From assembly GCA_002918705.1 (NCBI GenBank), contig PQKR01000002.1:496001-560000 (forward strand): DNA of 64,000 nucleotides, read 5' to 3'. The notes below the pieces were generated by a model. It worked only from the letters and a program-made list of their open reading frames with translations, had not been told where the DNA came from and did not search any database. Origin of the DNA: Escherichia sp. ESNIH1. Lineage in GTDB: Bacteria > Pseudomonadota > Gammaproteobacteria > Enterobacterales > Enterobacteriaceae. Each line of letters starts with the position of its first letter. Positions within the stretch are counted from its first letter, which is position 1. Below are positions 58,401-64,000 of the stretch, in pieces. The translations under genes and the position numbers were made by a program.

Positions 58401-59123
58401 ATGCAGGATATTGATTTTTTCACATGGCGAAGGGACATGCTGCGGCGTTTTAGTGAGATGACAGCAGCAGATGAGGTCTATAAAGAGCTGGAGCGCCAGA
58501 CGCAGCGGCTGGAATTTGACTACTACTCTTTATGCGTTCGCCACCCAGTGCCTTTCACCCGGCCAAAAACGTTTCTGGAGACCTCCTACCCTGAACGGTG
58601 GAGAGCGCATTATTGCGCAGAGAACTACTTTACTGTTGATCCTGTCCTGAAGCCGGATAACTTTATTCAGGGCCATCTGCCCTGGAACGATCGCCTGTTT
58701 CAGGATGCGCAGACAATGTGGGATGCCGCACGCGATCATGGATTACGCAAAGGGTATACCCAGTGTCTGATGCTGCCTAACCGCGCGAACGGTTTCTTGT
58801 CCGTATCAAAAACCTCGGTACGGGGTAAAAGCTTAAGCGCCGATGAGATTGAACTCTCTCTGCAACTGCTGGTGCAGCTGAGCCTGGTGACGCTCTCACG
58901 TCTGGAAGAGGAGATGGTGATGTCGCCGGAGATGAAATTCAGCAAGCGTGAGTGTGAAATTCTCAAGTGGACAGCGGAAGGGAAGACGTCGGCGGAGATC
59001 GCCATGATCCTGTCAATTTCTGAAAACACGGTGAATTTTCACCAGAAAAACATGCAGAAGAAGTTTAACGCACCGAATAAAACGCAGATTGCCTGCTATG
59101 CGGCGGCGACCGGATTTATATGA
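58401..59123 (+). CDS. sdiA: SdiA, LuxR-type quorum-sensing regulator
   Basis: A 240-residue LuxR-family protein: N-terminal acyl-homoserine-lactone domain (YYSLCVRHPVPFTRPK, DPVLKPDNFIQGHLPW) and C-terminal helix-turn-helix (FSKRECEILKWTAEGKTSAEIAM ...). Enterics usually lack a LuxI, so SdiA detects signals from other species; in E. coli it affects ftsQAZ and motility. ATG 58401 gives the E. coli start QDxDFF; the upstream open frame is not supported. The N-terminal domain is clearly more diverged from E. coli than the DNA-binding domain. Confidence 0.95.
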   Translation: MQDIDFFTWRRDMLRRFSEMTAADEVYKELERQTQRLEFDYYSLCVRHPVPFTRPKTFLETSYPERWRAHYCAENYFTVDPVLKPDNFIQGHLPWNDRLFQDAQTMWDAARDHGLRKGYTQCLMLPNRANGFLSVSKTSVRGKSLSADEIELSLQLLVQLSLVTLSRLEEEMVMSPEMKFSKRECEILKWTAEGKTSAEIAMILSISENTVNFHQKNMQKKFNAPNKTQIACYAAATGFI

Positions 59124-59185
59124 GCGCCACCTGCGTTTCGCGTGCCGAACGCACTACCGGCTGACAGCCTGCCAGCCGGTATCTC

Positions 59186-59410
59186 TTACTGACGGTAGCC
59201 TTGTTTAATCTGCTTAACCGTATTGGCAAATACATCAGCCTGCGCTTCATTTTCCATCTGTGCGATCTGTTTCTCCATTTTCAGGATGATGCGACCAGCA
59301 TCCGCCTGGCCCAACGCCTGCAGCATCAGGGTGACCATCGCTTTCAGGCAGGAGACTTCCTGAGCCAGTTGTTGGTTGTTTTCCGCAGTAGAAAAGTCAG
59401 GAGTGCTCAT
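59186..59410 (-). CDS. yecF: YecF, DUF2594 small protein
   Basis: A 74-residue helical, probably coiled-coil protein matching E. coli YecF in length and in the end [15 protein letters not shown]. Function unknown. Its place between sdiA and uvrY is conserved. Confidence 0.92.
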   Translation of the reverse strand: MSTPDFSTAENNQQLAQEVSCLKAMVTLMLQALGQADAGRIILKMEKQIAQMENEAQADVFANTVKQIKQGYRQ

Positions 59411-59865
59411 CTATTTTTCCTCGATATGTTACAGCGCCTATGCGCGCCCGTGAATGTAAAGGCGGCGGAGTATAGCACAAGCGCTACAGAAAATAGCACT
59501 GGTTGTTTTTTGATCGCCATACAAGTGTGCACGTAAATAGTATGTTATTACGATTTGCTCTAATTTATAGCCCAGCGTATATGTTTAAAAGAGGTATAAA
59601 AGCCGTTAATCATTGTTACAAAGGAAAATGGGCTTTTTACAATGCTAAAATAATATTCACACCTATAACCTGCTGAAAAGTGGTATTTTAAACACGTGTT
59701 TAAAATCCAAGCGAGACGGGGTCTTTCCACGTTTTGTATAGCTTTATTTCCAGAAGTGCGAACGAAATCGTACGCATCGCATTTAATCTTTTAGTTTTAG
59801 CCAAAATAACGCTAATATAGAGCGACTGTACTGTCAGTCGCGTTATCCCTTTTTGGAGATTTGCT
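59411..59865. other. Intergenic region between yecF and uvrY
   Basis: About 455 bases, AT-rich, without a gene. It holds the divergent yecF and uvrY promoters. SdiA is known to activate uvrY in E. coli. A perfect 22-bp palindrome in the centre is annotated separately. Confidence 0.6.
59685..59706. repeat. Perfect 22-bp palindrome upstream of uvrY
   Basis: The half-site ATTTTAAACAC is followed directly by its exact complement, with CACGTG at the centre. It lies 160 bases upstream of the uvrY start and 275 upstream of yecF. Symmetry and lack of spacer fit a dimeric regulator site; the protein is unknown. Confidence 0.6.
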
Positions 59866-60522
59866 TTGATCAACGTTCTTCTTGTTGATGACCACGAGCT
59901 GGTGCGCGCAGGGATACGACGCATTCTGGAAGATATTAAAGGCATAAAAGTTTCCGGCGAGGTCTGTTGCGGCGAAGATGCCGTAAAATGGTGCCGTACT
60001 CATCCTGTGGATGTGGTGCTGATGGATATGAACATGCCCGGTATTGGTGGTCTGGAGGCGACGCGTAAAATCGCGCGATCCACGGCTGATACCAGAGTGA
60101 TTATGCTGACCGTTCACACTGAAAACCCGTTACCTGCGAAAGTGATGCAGGCGGGCGCGTCAGGCTACCTTAGCAAGGGTGCTGCCCCAAAAGAGATGGT
60201 TAACGCTATTCGCGCTGTTTATGCGGGCCAACGCTATATTGCATCAGACATTGCCCAGCAGATGGCCCTCAGTCAGATTGAGCCGGAGAAAGCCGAATCT
60301 CCCTTTGCCAGTTTGTCTGAACGCGAATTGCAGATTATGCTGATGATAACCAAAGGCCAAAAAGTGAATGAGATCTCCGAACAGTTGAATCTCAGTCCGA
60401 AGACGGTGAACAGCTATCGCTACCGTATGTTCAGTAAATTGAACATACACGGTGACGTAGAGTTGACCCACCTGGCCATTCGTCATGGTCTGTGTAATGC
60501 GGAGACGTTAACAAGTCAGTGA
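59866..60522 (+). CDS. uvrY: UvrY, response regulator of BarA
   Basis: A 218-residue NarL-type response regulator almost identical to E. coli UvrY. The receiver domain has Asp8, Asp9, phosphoacceptor Asp54 (VLMDMNMPG) and Lys104; the LuxR-type helix-turn-helix follows at about 145-210. With BarA it activates csrB/csrC and so relieves CsrA control of motility and carbon use. The start is TTG 59866, as in E. coli, behind a TGGAG site. Overlaps uvrC by 4 bases. Confidence 0.97.
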   Translation: MINVLLVDDHELVRAGIRRILEDIKGIKVSGEVCCGEDAVKWCRTHPVDVVLMDMNMPGIGGLEATRKIARSTADTRVIMLTVHTENPLPAKVMQAGASGYLSKGAAPKEMVNAIRAVYAGQRYIASDIAQQMALSQIEPEKAESPFASLSERELQIMLMITKGQKVNEISEQLNLSPKTVNSYRYRMFSKLNIHGDVELTHLAIRHGLCNAETLTSQ

Positions 60523-62351
60523 GTGATGTTTTTGATTCAAAAGCCTTTCTGAGTACGGTTACCAGTAAACCCGGTGTCTACCGCATGTATGACGCCGGCG
60601 GTACTGTTATCTACGTCGGTAAAGCCAAAGATCTCAAGAAGCGCCTGTCCAGCTACTTCCGTAGCAATCTTGCCTCACGAAAAACCGAAGCGCTGGTCTC
60701 TCAGATCCAGCAGATCGACGTGACGGTAACCCATACGGAAACGGAAGCGCTGTTGCTTGAGCATAACTATATTAAGCTGTACCAGCCCCGGTACAACGTG
60801 CTGCTGCGCGACGATAAATCCTACCCGTTTATCTTTCTCAGCGGTGATACCCACCCGCGTCTGGCGACGCATCGGGGAGCCAAGCATGCGAAAGGGGAGT
60901 ATTTTGGGCCGTTCCCTAACGGCTATGCGGTACGTGAGACGCTTGCGCTGCTGCAAAAAATATTCCCTATCCGCCAGTGTGAAAACAGCGTCTACCGCAA
61001 CCGCTCCCGTCCCTGCTTACAGTACCAGATTGGTCGCTGCCTTGGGCCGTGCGTTGAGGGGCTGGTTAGCGAGGAGGAGTATGCCCAGCAGGTTAACTAC
61101 GTGCGCCTCTTCCTGGCGGGTAAAGACGATCAGGTCCTCAACCTGCTGATTGAACGTATGGAGAAGGCCAGCCGCGATCTTGACTTCGAAGAGGCGGCGC
61201 GCATTCGCGATCAGATCCAGGCCGTACGCCGCGTCACCGAGAAGCAGTTTGTCTCTAACACCGGCGACGATCTCGACGTCATTGGCGTGTCGTTTGATGC
61301 CGGTATGGCCTGCGTGCACGTGCTCTTTATTCGCCAGGGCAAGGTATTGGGCAGCCGTAGCTACTTCCCGAAGGTGCCGGGCGGCACCGAACTTGGCGAA
61401 GTGGTGGAAACCTTTGTCGGTCAGTTCTACCTGCAGGGCAGCCAGATGCGCACCCTGCCGGGCGAGATCCTGCTCGACTTCGATCTGAACGATAAAACGC
61501 TGCTGGCTGACTCGCTCTCCGAGCTGGCAGGCCGCCGCGTTAACGTGCAGACGAAACCGCGCGGTGACCGTGCGCGCTACCTGAAGCTGGCCCGTACCAA
61601 CGCTGCCACGGCGCTCAGCACCAAGCTCTCCCAGCAGTCAACGGTTAGCCAACGTCTGGTGGCGCTGGCCACCCTGTTGAAGCTGCCAGCGGTGCGGCGC
61701 ATGGAGTGTTTTGACATCAGCCATACGATGGGCGAGCAGACCGTGGCCTCCTGTGTCGTGTTTGACGCCAACGGGCCGCTGCGCGCGGAGTACCGTCGGT
61801 ACAATATTACCGGCATTACGCCAGGCGATGACTATGCCGCCATGAACCAGGTGCTGCGTCGTCGTTACGGTAAGGCCATTGAAGAGAGCAAGGTGCCAGA
61901 CGTGATCTTAATCGACGGCGGCAAGGGGCAGCTGGGTCAGGCGAAGTCGGTCTTTGCCGAGCTGGACGTTCCCTGGGATAAACACCATCCGCTGCTGCTG
62001 GGCGTGGCGAAAGGCACCGACCGTAAGGCCGGACTGGAGACGCTCTTCTTCGAACCTGAAGGAGAGGGCTTTAACCTGCCGCCAGACTCACCGGCGCTGC
62101 ATGTGATCCAGCATATTCGCGATGAGTCGCACAATCACGCCATTAGCGGACACCGTAAAAAACGCGCGAAGGTGAAAAATACCAGTACCCTGGAGACCAT
62201 TGAAGGGGTCGGGCCGAAGCGCCGCCAGATGCTGCTGAAATACATGGGAGGCTTGCAGGGTTTACTCAACGCCAGCGTTGAGGATATCGCAAAAGTACCG
62301 GGTATTTCGCAGGGGTTGGCAGAAAAGATCTTCTACTCGTTGAAACATTGA
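60519..62351 (+). CDS. uvrC: UvrC, excision nuclease subunit C
   Basis: A 610-residue nuclease, length as in E. coli. N-terminal GIY-YIG domain ([21 protein letters not shown]), UVR motif that meets UvrB (about 204-239), the RNase H-like catalytic domain ([29 protein letters not shown]) and C-terminal helix-hairpin-helix pair ([18 protein letters not shown]). It incises both sides of a DNA lesion. GTG start overlaps uvrY (TGAGTG). Confidence 0.98.
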   Translation: MSDVFDSKAFLSTVTSKPGVYRMYDAGGTVIYVGKAKDLKKRLSSYFRSNLASRKTEALVSQIQQIDVTVTHTETEALLLEHNYIKLYQPRYNVLLRDDKSYPFIFLSGDTHPRLATHRGAKHAKGEYFGPFPNGYAVRETLALLQKIFPIRQCENSVYRNRSRPCLQYQIGRCLGPCVEGLVSEEEYAQQVNYVRLFLAGKDDQVLNLLIERMEKASRDLDFEEAARIRDQIQAVRRVTEKQFVSNTGDDLDVIGVSFDAGMACVHVLFIRQGKVLGSRSYFPKVPGGTELGEVVETFVGQFYLQGSQMRTLPGEILLDFDLNDKTLLADSLSELAGRRVNVQTKPRGDRARYLKLARTNAATALSTKLSQQSTVSQRLVALATLLKLPAVRRMECFDISHTMGEQTVASCVVFDANGPLRAEYRRYNITGITPGDDYAAMNQVLRRRYGKAIEESKVPDVILIDGGKGQLGQAKSVFAELDVPWDKHHPLLLGVAKGTDRKAGLETLFFEPEGEGFNLPPDSPALHVIQHIRDESHNHAISGHRKKRAKVKNTSTLETIEGVGPKRRQMLLKYMGGLQGLLNASVEDIAKVPGISQGLAEKIFYSLKH

Positions 62352-62408
62352 GGGCTCTGTAGCAACATAGGGCTAATTTTTACTGACAACAGACAGTTAC
62401 CTGCCACT

Positions 62409-62957
62409 ATGCGATTTAATATCCCAACGTTGCTCACGCTTTTTCGTGTCATCCTGATCCCGTTCTTTGTGCTGGCGTTTTACCTGCCGGTGGTCTGGGC
62501 TCCCTTCGCATGTGCGCTAATCTTTCTCGTCGCCGCGGTGACGGACTGGTTTGACGGCTATCTGGCCCGTCGCTGGAACCAGAGCACCCGTTTCGGCGCG
62601 TTTCTCGATCCGGTGGCGGATAAGGTGATGGTAGCCATCGCTATGGTGCTGGTGGCTGAGCACTACCACACCTGGTGGGTGACACTGCCTGCCGCGACCA
62701 TGATTGCGCGGGAGATCATCATCTCCGCTCTGCGCGAATGGATGGCGGAGCTGGGCAAGCGCAGCAGCGTAGCGGTATCGTGGATAGGGAAAGTCAAAAC
62801 CACTGCGCAGATGGCCTCGCTGGTGTGGATGCTGTGGCGGCCGAACGCCTGGGTAGAGTGGGCGGGAATTGGCCTGCTGTGGGTGGCTGCGGTGCTGACG
62901 CTGTGGTCCATGTTCCAGTATTTAAATGCTGCCCGAGGCGATCTGCTGGAACAGTGA
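62409..62957 (+). CDS. pgsA: PgsA, phosphatidylglycerophosphate synthase
   Basis: A 182-residue membrane enzyme with the CDP-alcohol phosphotransferase motif spread over [11 protein letters not shown] and [13 protein letters not shown] (pattern DGxxARxxxxxxxxGxxxDxxxD). It makes phosphatidylglycerol phosphate from CDP-diacylglycerol and glycerol-3-phosphate and is essential. Four or more helices are visible. Lies 57 bases after uvrC, as in E. coli. Confidence 0.97.
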   Translation: MRFNIPTLLTLFRVILIPFFVLAFYLPVVWAPFACALIFLVAAVTDWFDGYLARRWNQSTRFGAFLDPVADKVMVAIAMVLVAEHYHTWWVTLPAATMIAREIIISALREWMAELGKRSSVAVSWIGKVKTTAQMASLVWMLWRPNAWVEWAGIGLLWVAAVLTLWSMFQYLNAARGDLLEQ

Positions 62958-62987
62958 TCGTTTCGGCTTAATTTTCAGCAAACGATC
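62956..62987 (+). terminator. Inverted repeat after pgsA
   Basis: Arms GATCGTTT (62956-62963) and AAACGATC (62980-62987) with a 16-base loop, overlapping the pgsA stop, followed after CTGG by a T5 run. Likely the end of uvrY-uvrC-pgsA. Confidence 0.55.
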
Positions 62988-63006
62988 CTGGTTTTTAAAA
63001 ATATCG

Positions 63007-63034
63007 TTGACTCAGTGCGTCAGGTAAGTAGAAT
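63007..63034 (+). promoter_or_regulatory. Promoter of glyW-cysT-leuZ
   Basis: -35 TTGACT (63007-63012), 16-base spacer, -10 TAGAAT (63029-63034), some 70 bases upstream of tRNA-Gly. Confidence 0.8.
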
Positions 63035-63106
63035 GCATCGCATCAGACGGCGGCGCAGCTTGCCAGATGAGAGTAAAATCAAGTGATTAGCGTTATCACC
63101 TGATAA

Positions 63107-63182
<76 letters not shown>

Positions 63183-63232
63183 AATTATGAGCATTGGCAA
63201 TAGCGAATGCGAGTCGCAAGACAAAGATTTAA

Positions 63233-63306
63233 GGCGCGTTAGCAAAGCGGTTATGTAGCGGATTGCAAATCCGTCTAGTCCGGTTCGACTCCGGAACGCG
63301 CCTCCA
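63233..63306 (+). tRNA. cysT: tRNA-Cys (GCA)
   Basis: 74-base cloverleaf beginning GGCGCGTTAGCAAAG with anticodon GCA in GATTGCAAATC, T-arm CCGGTTCGACTCCGG and TCCA end. Same order as in E. coli. Confidence 0.97.
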
Positions 63307-63318
63307 ATTTCCTCCCGA

Positions 63319-63405
63319 GCCCGGATGGTGAAATCGGTAGACACAAGGGATTTAAAATCCCTCGGCTGTAAGGCTGTGCGGGTTCAAGTCCCGCTCCGGG
63401 TACCA
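63319..63405 (+). tRNA. leuZ: tRNA-Leu (TAA)
   Basis: 87-base class II tRNA beginning GCCCGGATGGTGAAATC, anticodon TAA in GATTTAAAATC, long variable arm and ACCA end. Last of the tRNA operon. Confidence 0.97.
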
Positions 63406-63447
63406 TTGGAAATTAGCAGAATAATCAAAGCAATAAGCAGTGTCGTC

Positions 63448-63472
63448 AAACCACCTACGGGTGGTTTTTTTG
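63448..63472 (+). terminator. Terminator of the tRNA operon
   Basis: Stem AAACCACC / GGTGGTTT with a TACG loop and seven T's. Confidence 0.92.
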
Positions 63473-63533
63473 TGCCTGCGATCTGCAATCGTCTATTATA
63501 TATACGCCCGCCCCAAACTGAGGTAGTAATTTT

Positions 63534-64000
63534 ATGAAAACCGGACCGCTGAATGAAAATGAGCTGGAGTGGCTGGATGACGTGCTGGCCAAGTACGGCA
63601 ACGAGGCGTCCATTGTCGACGTTGCGGAGCTGGATGGCCTGCTCACTGCGGTGCTGAGTGCGCCGATGGAGATTGAGCCGAGCGAGTGGCTGGTGGCCAT
63701 CTGGGGCGGGGCGAATCACGTTCCGCGCTGGGCATCCGAGAAAGAGATGGAGCGCTTTATGACGCTCTCTTTCCAGCATATGAATGATATCGCCGAGCGT
63801 CTCGCCGATTACCCGGAGCAGTTTGAGCCGCTGTTTGGCACCCGTACCATTGAAGGCCAGGATCTCAGCATTGTAGAGGAGTGGTGCTTCGGTTATATGC
63901 GCGGCGTGGCACTGAGCGACTGGTCCTCGCTGCCGGAGTCGTTACAGCCCGCGCTGGAGGCCATTGCCCTGCACGGTAAAGAGGAGAACTTTACCCGCGT
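63534..64000 (+). CDS. yecA: YecA, UPF0149 protein, 3' end outside window
   Basis: The frame opens at ATG 63534 and runs to the window edge (155 residues seen). The start KTGPLNENELEWLDDVLAKY and later WASEKEME, EEWCFGYMRGVALSDW are those of E. coli YecA (221 aa). The family fold is helical; the C-terminal SEC-C zinc motif that binds metal and ribosomes in YecA would lie beyond the edge. E. coli YecA has been linked to SecA-like metal-binding ribosome association. No frameshift in the visible part. Confidence 0.95.
   Translation, partial: MKTGPLNENELEWLDDVLAKYGNEASIVDVAELDGLLTAVLSAPMEIEPSEWLVAIWGGANHVPRWASEKEMERFMTLSFQHMNDIAERLADYPEQFEPLFGTRTIEGQDLSIVEEWCFGYMRGVALSDWSSLPESLQPALEAIALHGKEENFTR

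Overview
The window is a chromosomal segment of an Enterobacteriaceae bacterium close to Enterobacter, Kosakonia, Citrobacter and Escherichia. The evidence is the near-E. coli protein sequences (FliA, FliZ, UvrY, UvrC, FliG, FliI, SdiA), a serU tRNA that looks identical to the E. coli one, and gene order that follows the E. coli mtfA-serU ... rcsA-fliR ... fliE ... amyA-fliTSD-fliC-fliAZ-tcyJ ... uvrYC-pgsA-glyW-cysT-leuZ-yecA region in inverted orientation. Strain-specific blocks are inserted into this backbone.

Layout. 1-4284: accessory cluster beside the 3' end of a tRNA-Asn gene (RCC1-like repeat protein cut by the window edge, fimbrial chaperone, two-domain fimbrial protein, 79-aa secreted peptide, unknown 384-aa protein). 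4304-14500: tRNA-Asn, mtfA, tRNA-Ser, an unknown membrane protein, an OmpC/OmpS1-type porin with a candidate sRNA upstream, vsr (no dcm beside it), yedA, yedI, dgcQ, yedP, the sRNA DsrA, yodD, dsrB and rcsA with an RcsAB box. 14780-26020: flagellar export, switch and basal-body operons (fliR to fliF on minus, fliE on plus). 26021-30896: AT-rich O-antigen modification island (Wzy-like protein, GtrS-like, GtrB, GtrA). 31253-35387: kbp, a REP pair, yedF-yedE, yedD, amyA. 35489-39929: fliT, fliS, fliD and two tandem, almost identical flagellin genes, each with its own sigma-28 promoter and terminator.

40092-53061: the most unusual part. Between the flagellins and fliA lie two ~1200-aa multidomain glycosyltransferases, a VioA-like sugar aminotransferase, and an AT-rich operon encoding a WbqC-family protein, a second PLP-fold protein, an ATP-grasp/HAD fusion and an FkbM-type methyltransferase. 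A clear JUMPstart/ops element precedes the operon, pointing to RfaH-dependent elongation. Position and content suggest a flagellin glycosylation island that makes an unusually decorated 4-amino-4,6-dideoxy sugar; a surface-polysaccharide role is the alternative.

53420-64000: fliA, fliZ, the cystine/D-cysteine genes tcyJ-dcyD-tcyL-tcyN, sdiA, yecF, uvrY-uvrC, pgsA, three tRNAs (Gly, Cys, Leu) and the start of yecA. Together the window holds most of the flagellar class 2 and 3 genes, their sigma factor, Rcs and SdiA/UvrY regulators, and two separate loci that alter surface glycans.
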